Source of the DNA: Streptomyces hyaluromycini
Lineage (GTDB): Bacteria; Actinomycetota; Actinomycetes; Streptomycetales; Streptomycetaceae
Assembly (NCBI RefSeq): GCF_002217755.1
Contig: NZ_BCFL01000041.1
Coordinates: forward strand, 34,557 to 98,556
Direction of reading: 5' to 3'
DNA length: 64,000 bases
A program made the translations under genes and the position numbers. The notes beneath the pieces are model-generated. The model made no database searches. It was not told the origin of the DNA and was given only the letters and a program-made list of their open reading frames with translations. This document shows positions 32,649 to 42,300 of this stretch, piece by piece. Numbering within the stretch: the stretch's first letter is position 1; each line of letters opens with the position of its first letter.

Positions 32649-34471
32649 GCCGGACCCTCCTGACGTGCGGTGTTCATGCTCGTGGCCACGCTCGCCGGCA
32701 CGGCGGGGCCGAGCGCGGACCGCGGCTCGGCGTCCTCCAACGTGGACGACAGGAGCATGCGGGTGTACGGGTGCCGCGGCTCGGCGAACAACTGCCGTAC
32801 GGGGGCGGACTCCACCACGGCACCGGTCTGCATCACCGTCACGCGGTCGCAGATGTCGGCCACCACACCGAAGTCGTGGGTCACCAGGATCACGCCCATG
32901 TTCCGCTCGCGCTGCAGGGACCGGATCAGGTCGAGCACCTCGGCCTGCACGGTCACGTCGAGCGCCGTGGTCGGCTCGTCGGCGATCAGCAGGTCCGGTT
33001 CGCAGGACACCGCGCCGGCGATGAGGACGCGCTGCGCCATACCGCCGGAGATCTGGTGCGGATAGGAGTCGAAGACCCGTTCCGGGTCGGCGATGCCGAC
33101 CCGCTCCAGCAGGCCGAGGGTCTTCGCCCTCGCCTCGGCCGCCGACAGCCCGAGGTGCCGGCGCACCGGCTCGACCAGCTGGGAGCCGATACGGAAGGAG
33201 GGGTCGAGGTTGGACATCGGCTCCTGCGGCACGTAGGCGATCCGACGGCCGCGGTACCGGTTCATCTCCGCGCGGCCGAGCCCTGCCAACTCCTTGCCGT
33301 CGAAGACCAGTCGGCCGCTGGAGACCCGGGCCTCCCGGGGCAGCAGGCCGAGGACGGCGAAGGCGGTCTGGCTCTTGCCCGAGCCCGATTCCCCCACGAG
33401 TCCGAGGACTTCGCCCCGGCGCACCGTCAGGGAGACACCGCCGACGACGGTCTTCTCTCCCTCGGCCGTCGGATAGGAGACCTTCAGGCCTTCGAGGACG
33501 AGCAGCGCGTCGTCCGCCCCGGACGTCTCGTGGGTGGCGGACGGCGCCTTCTTCTCCGCGGCCCGCTTGCGGGCGGCGCCGCGTGGCCTCCGCGCCTTGA
33601 CCGCACTCCCGTCCAGCGCGTCCCGCAGGGCGTTGCCCAGCAGACCGAACGCGGCGACGGTCACCGCGAGCGCCACTCCGGGCCAGACCATCAGGACCGG
33701 CCTGGTGTAGATGTTGGCGAAGGCGTCGTTGAGCATGGAGCCCCAGCTCGCCTGGTCCGCCGAGCCCAGGCCGAGGAATTCGAGCCCGGACTGGATGACG
33801 ATGCCGAGGCCGAGCATCTGGGCGGCCTGGATGACGGTCGGCGCCTGTACGACGGGCAGGATGTGCCGGCGGATGATCCGCGGGTCGGCCAGACCGGAGA
33901 CCCGCGCCGCGTCCACGTACAGCTCTTCGCGAACGGAGATCACCGAGGCGCGGATCAGCCGGAACACACCCGGTGACATCAGCACGCCGAAGACCGCCAT
34001 GGCGATGTACGTGTTCTGCCCCACCGCCGACATCACGACCAGCAGCACGATGATCGCCGGTACGGCCATCAGCAGGTTCGCCAGCCAACTGCTCACCGCG
34101 TCGAACCACTTGCGGTAGTACCCGGCCACCAGGCCGGCGGGAACCCCGATCACCAGGGCCACGGCCACCGCGAGCAGGGCTCCCAGCAGGCTCGTACGAG
34201 TGCCGTAGAGCAGCCGGGCCAGGACGTCACGGCCGACGCCGTCACCGCCCAGGGGGTGCTTGCCGCTCATCGGGGCCAGGCTGTCGGTCAGCGAGGTGTG
34301 GGCCGGGTCCTGGCCGGTCAGCAGCGGCGCGAACAGACCGGCCAGCGAGATGAGGACGAGGAGGACCAGACAGGTCACGGCCACCGGGCTGCGCAGGAGC
34401 CGGCGCAGGAGTCCCGCCCGGCCGGGTACGGCGGCCGTGTGTGCCGTTGCTTCGGGCTGAGGGAGCGTCAT
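32645..34471 (-). CDS. Fused ABC permease-ATPase (DppC-DppD type)
   Basis: 608 residues combining two subunits that are usually separate. Residues 1-300 are a DppC-type permease (HPLGGDGVGRDVLARLLYGTRTS is the classic motif; EAA loop ARVSGLADPRIIRRHILPVV). A basic linker (RRPRGAARKRAAEKKAP) joins it to a DppD-type ATPase with Walker A GESGSGKSQ, VPQEPMSNLDPS, signature QISGGMAQRVLIA, Walker B LLIADEPTTALDVT and the C-terminal PRHPYTRMLLSS. ATG at 34471 overlaps the DppB stop. Such fusions occur sporadically in actinobacteria; here it should assemble with DppB and DppF to import oligosaccharides. Confidence 0.92.
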   Translation of the reverse strand: MTLPQPEATAHTAAVPGRAGLLRRLLRSPVAVTCLVLLVLISLAGLFAPLLTGQDPAHTSLTDSLAPMSGKHPLGGDGVGRDVLARLLYGTRTSLLGALLAVAVALVIGVPAGLVAGYYRKWFDAVSSWLANLLMAVPAIIVLLVVMSAVGQNTYIAMAVFGVLMSPGVFRLIRASVISVREELYVDAARVSGLADPRIIRRHILPVVQAPTVIQAAQMLGLGIVIQSGLEFLGLGSADQASWGSMLNDAFANIYTRPVLMVWPGVALAVTVAAFGLLGNALRDALDGSAVKARRPRGAARKRAAEKKAPSATHETSGADDALLVLEGLKVSYPTAEGEKTVVGGVSLTVRRGEVLGLVGESGSGKSQTAFAVLGLLPREARVSSGRLVFDGKELAGLGRAEMNRYRGRRIAYVPQEPMSNLDPSFRIGSQLVEPVRRHLGLSAAEARAKTLGLLERVGIADPERVFDSYPHQISGGMAQRVLIAGAVSCEPDLLIADEPTTALDVTVQAEVLDLIRSLQRERNMGVILVTHDFGVVADICDRVTVMQTGAVVESAPVRQLFAEPRHPYTRMLLSSTLEDAEPRSALGPAVPASVATSMNTARQEGPA

Positions 34472-35409
34472 CCGACACGCACCTTCGGGTTGAGCCATCC
34501 GTACGCGAGGTCCATCAGGATGTTCACCACCACGACGAGGGCGACCATCACCACGACGACGCCCATGACCACCGGGGTGTCGCCCTGGGATCCGGCGGTT
34601 GTCGCCTGGCTGCCGATCCCGTTGAGGCCGAAGACCTTCTCGACGACCACCGCGCCGCCGACCAGCCCGATGAACTGCAGGGCCAGCACGGTCAGAGCCG
34701 CCGGTGCCGCATTGCGCAGCGCATGCCGGAACAGCAGGCTCCGCTCGCTGATGCCACGGCTGCGGAGGGTCCGTACGTAGTCCGCGCGCAGTACGTCGAC
34801 CATGGAGCCACGCACCTGCTGGGCGGTGGCGGCGATCGCTCCGACGGAGAGCGACAACGCCGGGAGGGTGATCGACTTCAGCCAGCCGCCCGCCGAGTCC
34901 GCCAGCGGAACATAACCGGTGGCCGGCAGCCAGCCCAGGTCGACGCCGATCACCACGGCGAACACCAGGGCGACCAGGAAGCTGGGCACGGCGAACCCGA
35001 GGACCGCGAGCAACTGCACCAACTGGTCCAGAGCGCCCCGGCGGACGGCGGCGGCCACTCCCAGTACCGTGCTCAGCACCGCCGCCAGCAGCAGCGCCGC
35101 CAGCACGATCGACAGCGTGACCGGCAGCTTGTTGGCGAGTGAACCCGTCACGGACTCACCGCTGAACCACGAGCTGCCGAGGTTGCCGTGCACCGCGTCC
35201 GAGAGCCAGTGCCCGTAGCGGGCCACGAAGGACTGGTCGAGTCCGAGCTCGGCGGACTTGGCGGCCACCTGCTGCCGGGTCGCGGTCTGCCCCACGATCT
35301 GGCGCACCGGATCGGAACCGGTGAGACCCATCAGCGCGAAGGTCGTGGTCGCGATCACCAGGACCAGGACCAGCCCGGCGGCGATGCGCCGGACCAAGAA
35401 AACAATCAT
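34468..35409 (-). CDS. ABC permease (DppB-like)
   Basis: 313 residues, about six membrane helices. N-terminal VRRIAAGLVLVLVIATTTF and LGLDQSFVARYGHWLSDAVHGNLG are typical DppB features; the EAA loop is RTLRSRGISERSLLFRHALRNA. It forms the transmembrane pore with the permease half of the fused protein. ATG at 35409 has GGAGA upstream; a GTG four codons earlier is possible. The 3' end overlaps the fused gene by four bases. Confidence 0.92.
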   Translation of the reverse strand: MIVFLVRRIAAGLVLVLVIATTTFALMGLTGSDPVRQIVGQTATRQQVAAKSAELGLDQSFVARYGHWLSDAVHGNLGSSWFSGESVTGSLANKLPVTLSIVLAALLLAAVLSTVLGVAAAVRRGALDQLVQLLAVLGFAVPSFLVALVFAVVIGVDLGWLPATGYVPLADSAGGWLKSITLPALSLSVGAIAATAQQVRGSMVDVLRADYVRTLRSRGISERSLLFRHALRNAAPAALTVLALQFIGLVGGAVVVEKVFGLNGIGSQATTAGSQGDTPVVMGVVVVMVALVVVVNILMDLAYGWLNPKVRVG

Positions 35410-35451
35410 CAGTCTCTCCACCTTGCCTTTCCCTGACCGGTGTTGATCGGC

Positions 35452-35488
35452 GGCCGGGTGGGGGCGGGGCCACCACCCCCGCCCGGCC
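35452..35488 (-). terminator. Intercistronic hairpin between binding protein and permease genes
   Basis: GGCCGGGTGGGGG and CCCCCGCCCGGCC form a 12-pair stem with one mismatch, starting 11 bases after the binding-protein stop codon. Such hairpins usually stabilise the upstream mRNA and partly terminate, so the binding protein is made in excess over the membrane parts. Confidence 0.65.
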
Positions 35489-35499
35489 TGTCGCCCGGG

Positions 35500-37029
35500 T
35501 CAGCCGACGGGCTTGAAGTTGTAGATCGGAGGAACGGCGGCGAACGTCTGCGGGGTGAAGGTGACGCCCTTGGTCGTCGCGTAGACGGCCTGCACGGAGT
35601 CCCAGGGCGCGTTCCACGCCTGGTCGACGAGGTAGGTGTTGAGCTCCTTGAACAGGGCGTCCTGGGTGGCACCGGTGGCCGACCGGGCCTTGGTGATCAG
35701 GCCGGTGACCTTGGCGTCCTCGGTGTGCAGCGGATTCCACAGCGCGCTCTTGCCCACCTCGATCTGGATGGTGTCCCAGGGGCGGAAGGAGGCCAGGGTC
35801 ATGTACGACAGGGGGTACTTGCCCGCGAGGAGGGCGCTGATGAACTGGGCGACCGGGATCTTGTCGACCTTGACCTTGATCCCGATGTCCTCCAACTGCT
35901 GGACCATGGCGGCCTGCTGGTCAGGGAAGACCGCCGAGACATCGGGGACGGTGACCGAGAAGCCGTTCGGGTAACCCGCCTCGGCCAGCAGCTGCTTGGC
36001 CTTCGCCGGGTCGTAGGAGTACTTGGAGTTCAGCGAGTCGTCGAAGGCGGAGCCCGCCGGGTTGAAGATCTGGGTCGTCGCCTTGCCCAGCCCCTGCTTC
36101 GCCGTCCTGACGATCGTGGAACGGTCGAAGGCGTAGTTCAGGGCCTGGCGCACCCGGACGTCGCCGAGCGCCTTGACGATCTTTCCTTCGCGGTCCCAGA
36201 TGTAGACACCCTCGACGTCACCGGAGGTGTACTTGGTGACGTCGAGCCCGCTGCTCTTGGCCGGCGCGATGTTCTTCGCACTGGCCAGCAGCGCGCCGTT
36301 GACCTGTCCCGAGCGCAGCGCGTTGAGCACGGCGGTCGGGTCGGTCAGCGGCTTGAGGACGATCTTGTCGAAGGGGAAGGCGGACTTGTTCCAGTAGCCC
36401 GCGTTGCGCACGAAGGTGTACGTGCTGCCCGCCGTGGTGGCGGACTTGTCCAGGGTGTACGGGCCGGAGCCCACCGGGGTGGTCTTGATGGTCCCCGCGG
36501 TGATGGCCTTGGGGCTGGCCATCATGCCGGCCACGTTGCCGAGGTTCGGCACCAGCGAGGGGTCGGGAGCGGAGAGCTTGATCGCGACCGTGGTGGCGTT
36601 GACGACGTCGACGCCGCTGATGCTGGCGAGCTGGCCCGCCGCCTCGCTGCTGCCTCCCTTGGTGTGCAGCAGGTTGGCCTTGACGGCCGCCGCGTCCAGG
36701 GCAGTGCCGTCGGTGAACTTGACGCCGCTGCGCAGGGTCAGCGTGAGTACCGTGCGGGCCGCGTCGTACGACCACTTGGTGGCCAGATTGGGCTTGACCT
36801 CGGCCGTCGGGGACAGCCGGAACAGCGAGTCGTATACGGGCTGGTAGTACTGCGCGTTGTTGCCGAGCCCGGCGTCGGCCAGGTCCCACGGCTGCGCCGC
36901 GACCAGGGGGGCCAGGGTGAGGGTGCCGCCGGTGGCCGCCTTGCCCGAACCGGAACCTGAACCCGAGCCGCACGCGGCCGCGGACAACATCAGGGCCGCG
37001 GACACGGCCGTCAGCGCGATTCTTCGCAT
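35500..37029 (-). CDS. ABC substrate-binding lipoprotein, family 5 (DppA/OppA-like)
   Basis: 509 residues. Lipoprotein signal MRRIALTAVSAALML with lipobox LSAAAC and a Gly/Ser linker. SBP_bac_5 features: VYDSLFRLSPTAEVKPNLATKW, then RSGVKFTDGTALDAAAVKAN, and VRQALNYAFDRSTIV. First gene of the long minus-strand operon (binding protein, DppB, DppC-D, DppF, GH43, GH42, GH3, DUF4038, GH78), so it should bind the oligosaccharides those enzymes cut. The ATG at 37029 was preferred to one at 37086 because the signal peptide begins there. A palindrome lies about 180 bases upstream. Confidence 0.91.
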   Translation of the reverse strand: MRRIALTAVSAALMLSAAACGSGSGSGSGKAATGGTLTLAPLVAAQPWDLADAGLGNNAQYYQPVYDSLFRLSPTAEVKPNLATKWSYDAARTVLTLTLRSGVKFTDGTALDAAAVKANLLHTKGGSSEAAGQLASISGVDVVNATTVAIKLSAPDPSLVPNLGNVAGMMASPKAITAGTIKTTPVGSGPYTLDKSATTAGSTYTFVRNAGYWNKSAFPFDKIVLKPLTDPTAVLNALRSGQVNGALLASAKNIAPAKSSGLDVTKYTSGDVEGVYIWDREGKIVKALGDVRVRQALNYAFDRSTIVRTAKQGLGKATTQIFNPAGSAFDDSLNSKYSYDPAKAKQLLAEAGYPNGFSVTVPDVSAVFPDQQAAMVQQLEDIGIKVKVDKIPVAQFISALLAGKYPLSYMTLASFRPWDTIQIEVGKSALWNPLHTEDAKVTGLITKARSATGATQDALFKELNTYLVDQAWNAPWDSVQAVYATTKGVTFTPQTFAAVPPIYNFKPVG

Positions 37030-37175
37030 GGGTACTCCGCTGGTGAGTTGATGACCGGGCGGCGTCGGGCATCGAGCCGCCCGCAAGGGCCTCGGAGGTA
37101 GTGGGAAACCAGGTCCTGACGCGGCTTCGACCGCTCTTGGCAGTCAGCCGTCCCTGGCCGAAGGAGGTTTGTTGT

Positions 37176-37191
37176 CCACCGTTTTCGGTGG
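37176..37191. repeat. Inverted repeat CCACCG-TTTT-CGGTGG
   Basis: Perfect six-base arms around TTTT in the leader/promoter region of the sugar operon, about 150 bases upstream of the binding-protein start codon. It could be a hairpin in the 5' leader or a protein site. Confidence 0.35.
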
Positions 37192-37208
37192 GTGAGAACC
37201 AGCCACTG

Positions 37209-37229
37209 ATACGTACAAGTGAAACGTAT
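37209..37229. promoter_or_regulatory. Palindrome ATACGT-N9-ACGTAT upstream of the sugar operon
   Basis: A 21-bp inverted repeat in an A+T-rich island between the LacI-type repressor and the first gene of the minus-strand sugar operon, the position expected for the operator of that repressor. The N9 spacing is longer than in the usual LacI-family operators with a central CG, so the assignment is tentative. Confidence 0.4.
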
Positions 37230-37333
37230 GCGTAACGTAAGCCCAGCCCTTGGCGGGCCACAAGACCCGTGCGTCACTCTTTTCCGGAAAGCCGGAATTC
37301 GGGGGAGAGCGGCGTCATGGCGCGCCCGAAGAA

Positions 37334-37351
37334 GGCCCCGCGACCGGGGCC
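37334..37351 (-). terminator. Terminator hairpin after the LacI-type gene
   Basis: GGCCCCG (37334-37340) pairs with CGGGGCC (37345-37351) around a four-base loop, just beyond the repressor's stop codon on its transcribed side. Confidence 0.55.
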
Positions 37352-37359
37352 GGCGGGCG

Positions 37360-38355
37360 TCAGGCCGACTCGCGTACGACCAGGCTCAGCGGAGTCACCT
37401 GGGGCGGCGCCGGCAGCGATCGGCCGGTCACGCCGCTGACGATCATCCGGGCCGCGCGGCCCACGACGACGTCGAGGTTGTTGTCGATCGTCGTCAGCGG
37501 CGGCATCGCGAAGGGCGCCAGCTTGTCGTTGTCGACACCGATCACGGCCAGGTCGCCGGGGGCGGAGAGGCCCACCCTGCGCATGCCCGCGAGGAGGGCG
37601 AAAGCCGTCTCGTCGTTGTAGGCGCACACTCCCGTGACGGCGGGGACGGCCGAGTGCCAGTGCTCGGCCGCCGCGGCGGCGGCCGAGATGTCGAGGGGCA
37701 CCTCAAGTACCACGGGCGGTTCGAGGCCGCGTTCGGCACAGGCGGCACGGGCGCCGTCGAGCCGCAGGGTCAGGAACCCCTGGAGCCGGGGATCCCCGGG
37801 GGCGGCATAGCCGATGAGCGTGTGCCCCGTCGCCGCCAGCCGCTCGACCTGCATGGTGCCGATGAGGTGCTGGGGAATGGTCAGGACGCCCGGGTCGACC
37901 GTCGGGCCCATCCCGGCGCTGACCACGTGGATTCCGGCCGCCCGCATGCTGGCCACGTCCTCGGCGGAGACGTCGAAGGTCGTCATCACGGCCGCCGGCA
38001 TGAGTTCCCGCCACAGCGACTCAAGCGGGGCGTGCCGTTCGCGCCGTGTGACGAGGTTCAGGCCGTGGCGCTCCAGCTCGTCGCCGAGCAGTTCGACCAG
38101 GGCTGTCAGAGTGCCGCCGACCGGAACGTCCGGAAGGAACATCAGCACCAGATCGCTGCGGCCCAGGCGGAGCGCGCGTGCGGCGGCCGACGGCTTGTAG
38201 CCCAGCTTCGCCACCGCATCCAGCACCTTGCGCCGGGTCTGCTCGGAGATCTTCTGGTGCGGCACGTCGTTCAGCACATAGCTGACCGTGGTCTGTGAGA
38301 CTCCTGCCTCCTTGGCGACGTCGGTCGCCGTCACGCGGCCGGTCCTGCGCGCCAT
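37360..38355 (-). CDS. LacI-family transcriptional repressor
   Basis: 331 residues. N-terminal LacI helix-turn-helix (VTATDVAKEAGVSQTTVSYVLND) with hinge helix (KPSAAARALRLGRSDLV), then a periplasmic-binding-protein-like sensor domain ending AVIGVDNDKLAPFAMPPLTTI. It should bind a sugar released from the imported oligosaccharides and control the operon at 21262-37029, whose promoter it precedes in the same direction. A TCACTG/CAGTGA palindrome upstream suggests autoregulation. Ligand unknown. Confidence 0.93.
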   Translation of the reverse strand: MARRTGRVTATDVAKEAGVSQTTVSYVLNDVPHQKISEQTRRKVLDAVAKLGYKPSAAARALRLGRSDLVLMFLPDVPVGGTLTALVELLGDELERHGLNLVTRRERHAPLESLWRELMPAAVMTTFDVSAEDVASMRAAGIHVVSAGMGPTVDPGVLTIPQHLIGTMQVERLAATGHTLIGYAAPGDPRLQGFLTLRLDGARAACAERGLEPPVVLEVPLDISAAAAAAEHWHSAVPAVTGVCAYNDETAFALLAGMRRVGLSAPGDLAVIGVDNDKLAPFAMPPLTTIDNNLDVVVGRAARMIVSGVTGRSLPAPPQVTPLSLVVRESA

Positions 38356-38416
38356 GGGAGCCTCCTGGGAACATCTTGGACAAGCCGATACAGCGCGCTC
38401 GACTCAACGGTGAGCG

Positions 38417-38436
38417 TCACTGAATCGTAACAGTGA
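38417..38436. promoter_or_regulatory. Palindrome TCACTG-N8-CAGTGA upstream of the LacI-type gene
   Basis: Perfect six-base arms around eight bases, about 62 bases upstream of the repressor ATG. It is differently sequenced from the palindrome at 37209, so the two may be read by different regulators. Confidence 0.4.
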
Positions 38437-38527
38437 GGAGGTGTCGGTGTCCGAGAACCCGGACACGCCCCGCCGCCTCGCGGATCTCCCGCTCCGAAGG
38501 TTCTGCGACCGGGCGACTGCCTTCGGG

Positions 38528-39229
38528 CTACGCCTGGATGAGCACGGTGAGCCATTCGGCTTCCCGGGGCCGGTACCCGTAGCGATCCCACAGTCCCGAC
38601 ACGATCGCCGGGACGTGGCCGGCCCCGTAGACGACGGCCACCCGGATCGGCTCCTCGCCGCGCTCCGCGTGGATCTCGCCGAGCGCGTCGAGCAGCCGCT
38701 GGTCGCGACGGCCGGTCATCGCCTGCTCCACGGGATTGTCGGCCATCATCTCCGCCCGCAGTGTCGACGGCAGATCCTCGACCGCCAGGTCCTCGTCGAA
38801 GAAGACGCTCGGACCGCGCAGCGCGAACACCAGGCCCATCACCGGGGCCGCGACCATGAGCAGCAGGTACATCCACCGCGGCAGTGTCCTGAGGTCCTCG
38901 ATCGCCTCCGCCGCGGTCACGTCCGGATTGACGACCGGCACGTCCTTGGGAAGCAGGAGCTCGTCGCGCTGTTCCTGCAGGCCGTTGCGCCGTCGGCGGG
39001 GGGCGAACCGGTAGGCAAGCGTGAGGGCGCTCACTCCGGCCGACTTCCCCCGGATTCCCTCCAGGACGATGAGGTCGCACTCCCTGAGCCTGAGGCGGAC
39101 CTGGGAGTAGAACGTCGGCGAGGCCACATGCAGCATCGGGAAGATCACGAACTCGAGCGGCGCCCCCGTCCGCCTCATAGTGATCACAGCAGATCGGACG
39201 GAATACCCGGTCACCTCGATGATCTGCAT
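38528..39229 (-). CDS. Hypothetical protein, TraB/TIKI-superfamily-like
   Basis: 233 residues. The N-terminal half has a pattern seen in TraB/TIKI-type proteins (FVIFPMLHVASPTFYSQ then RECDLIVLEG, with a conserved His and Glu), and the C-terminal part has RVAVVYGAGHVPAIVSGL, another conserved block of that superfamily. One hydrophobic segment (WMYLLLMVAAPVMGLVFAL) lies in the middle. Superfamily members are putative metalloproteases or membrane-associated regulators; the activity here is unknown. ATG at 39229 has GGGGGA upstream. It does not obviously belong with the sugar genes on either side. Confidence 0.6.
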   Translation of the reverse strand: MQIIEVTGYSVRSAVITMRRTGAPLEFVIFPMLHVASPTFYSQVRLRLRECDLIVLEGIRGKSAGVSALTLAYRFAPRRRRNGLQEQRDELLLPKDVPVVNPDVTAAEAIEDLRTLPRWMYLLLMVAAPVMGLVFALRGPSVFFDEDLAVEDLPSTLRAEMMADNPVEQAMTGRRDQRLLDALGEIHAERGEEPIRVAVVYGAGHVPAIVSGLWDRYGYRPREAEWLTVLIQA

Positions 39230-39379
39230 GATTCCCCCGCGAACCTCGCCCGGTTTCCCTTTCGTCTGCACCAGGACACGAGCCTGCCCGGAGCCGCGGT
39301 TCCCTCAAGGCGTTCCGGTACCGGATCCCGCCCGCGGCGGCCTGCGCGTCGGCGGGAGGTTTCCGGCACACCCCCTTGC

Positions 39380-42300
39380 TCATGGTGTGGTGGCGCGGGG
39401 GACGTTGTAGCCCTCGACCCGCAGGCTGGGGCGGGTGACCGGCAGGTCGGCCGGCCAGGTCGCGGTGATGGTCCGTGACTCTCCGGGGAGCAGCCACAGG
39501 TAGTTGTCGCTGTAGAGCGTCGGCAGTACGCGGTCGCCGGAGCGGGCGTCGTGGAGGGAGACCCGGAGCATGGCCGCGACGGCCGGGCCCCGGTTGGTCA
39601 CCCGGGTGGTCGTCGTGTGGCGTTCGGTGCGGGTGGGGCCGACGGAGATCCGGGTCCGCTCCATCCGGCTCAGGGCCTGCATGGCCTCCGGGGAGCGATA
39701 GCGCCAGTACGTGTTCTCCGAGAGCAGCGTGCCCCGCGCGTCCGTGAGGCGCAGCCGCAGCAGGTGGAGGTCCGGCAGGCCGTCCTCGACGGGCGCGGTG
39801 AACGCGGTGGTGGCGGCGGACGGCGCGATGTCGACGGTCGCGCTCCGCTCGGGGGCGACCTGGCGGCCGGTGAGGTCGTACCGGCGAGCGGTCACGGTCG
39901 CGCCGCCGACCGGCCGCGGGGTGTGGTTCACGGCGATCACCCGGCCGTCGACGGGATCGGCCTGCACATGGAGCGGCTCGGCTGCCTTGCGGGCACCGTA
40001 GTAGGCGCCGTTGACGTCGAAGTCGTAGTCGTAGGTCTGCCAGACCGTGCTGTACCAGGCGGGGTGCGACATCCACAGCATCAGCCCGCTCGCGTCGTCC
40101 CAGAGCCGGGCGTTCCAGGCCTCGAACATGGCGCGGATGTTCTCGTAGTTGACGAACTGCGCCTTGCGGCAGAAGTCGTCGAGGTCCGTCGCCGCGCCGA
40201 GGCGGGACTCGATGGCGGCCCGGTAGTTCTGCGGAGCCTGGTTCCCCCTGGTGCTCCAGTCGTGGAGGTACCAGGCGCCGCCGACGGGCCACTCGGGCTC
40301 GTCGCCGACGAGGCGGCGCATCGTCTCGGCGGTCGGGACGACCGGCATGCCGATCTCCGTGTGGAAGCCGAAGCTCCCGCCGCCGTAGGTCGAGGGAGAG
40401 GAGTAACGCTCGGGTTCGACCCAGCCGTACGGGCCGCCGCCGGAGACGATCCCGGCCGCGGAGTTGTTCTGGAAGAGGACTCCGGGCGCCTCCTCCCGGA
40501 CCGCGGTGCGCATGCCGTCGTCCACCGGGCCGGGCGGGTTGCCCTCGTTGGCGCCGCACCACACGACCACGCTGGGGTGGATCCGGTAGCGCCGTACGGT
40601 GTCCCGGGCGAGGTCGAGGAAGGCCTGGTGGTCCGGCGGGTCCATGGCCCAGGCGTTGGGGAAGTCGTTCCACACGAGCAGCCCGTGCTCGTCGCAACTG
40701 GCGTAGAACTCCTCGCGGTTGCTGCTGCCCACCCAGTTGCGGACCATCGTGAAGTTCATGTCGCGGTGCAACCGCACGGCGGTGTCCATGCGTCCGGCCG
40801 GCATCCGCCGCAGCAGTTCGTCCCAGCCCCAGTTGCCGCCGCGGCAGAACACCCGGACGCCGTTGACGCTGATCTTCAGCGGCACGGTGGAGTTGTCGAC
40901 GGACCGCACGTCGGTCCAGTCGGAGCCGTCGTCGGAGACCTGGACGGTGTACGTGCGCGCGTACGCCGTCTCCCAGGTGATGACGACCCGGTCGAACGGC
41001 ACGGCGCCGCCCAGGTCGACCTGGATCCACTGGCCGTCCTCGAAGGCGGAGGACCAGCGGGTGCCCGGGTCGCCGTCGGTGGCGTTGCCCGGCCCGTGCC
41101 CGGGGTCGTCGACGGAGGACGCGGTGGCCGTCCTGTGCAGGGCCAGATCGGTGTCCGGCGCCGAGCTGTCCAGCACCGCCAGGCTCCACATCGACGCGCC
41201 CCAGCCTGTGGCGCGCGTACCGCACAGGACGCGTACGTACCGTGCCGTCCGCCGGGTGAGGTCCACGGTCTGCGCGACCGCGTTGCCGCCCGGCGGGAAG
41301 GTGAGCGGGACCTCGTCCTCGTAGCCGAACTGGCGTATCCCGAAGCGGGTCGTGCGCCGGTCGCTCTCCTCGCCCCCGACGGAGGCGGTGAGGGTCAGAC
41401 GGTGCAGGGTCGGCTCGCCGTAGCCGTTGGGCCACCACAACTCGGGCTTCTGGAGGCGCAGTCGGGGATGGTCGGCCGGGGTGAGGACGGCGTCGGCGGT
41501 CTCGCTCGCGGGCACGGTGACCGTCTGCGACACCCGTACGTCCCCGAAGGCGGCGGTGACGGTGACACGTGCGGACCCGGTGCCGGTGTTGCGCACCGGG
41601 ACCACGACGGTCAGCTCGGCCGTACCCGTGTCGGGCAGGTCGGGCAGCCTGGTGTCCACCCGGGGGTCGCCGAGGACCACCGGGCCGGTCGAGCGCAGCC
41701 GGACGTGGTTCCAGATGCCGGCCGCCCGGTCCCGGACCGCCGGCATCCAGTCCCAGCCCGAAGCGGCCAGGTACGTCGGCGAGTTGCGGTTCATCATGTT
41801 CGCGCCCGCGTCCACGAAGGCCAGCCCGGCCGGGCCCTTGTCGCCGGGGCTGCCCGGGAAGGGAATCGGGGTGATCCGGACGGCGAGGGCCTGCGCCGGG
41901 CCGTCGGCGAGCAGCTCCGTCACGTCGAAGGCGGCACGGGCGAAGGGGAAGGCCAGGTCACCGGCCCGGCTGCCGTTGAGCCAGACCTCGGCGCGGTGGT
42001 TGATCCCGTCGAACTCCAGCCACACCCGGCGTCCGGCGCCGGTGCGCAGGCCCCCGGGCAGGCGGAACTCGCGCCGGTACCACCAGGAGTGCCGCGAAAG
42101 CGCCTCCGGGACCCGGAGGTTGTGCAGGCCGGACACCGGGTCGGGCAGCTTGCCCTGGTCCACCAGCGAGGCCAGTACGGTGCCGGGCACCGTGGCCGGC
42201 AGCCAACGGCTCGTGTCCACCGAGGGCCTGGACAGCGCGGTGCCGTCGCCGTCGGCCCAGTCGTCCAGGGTCAGGTCCCAGCCGGACTCCAGCGGGACGG

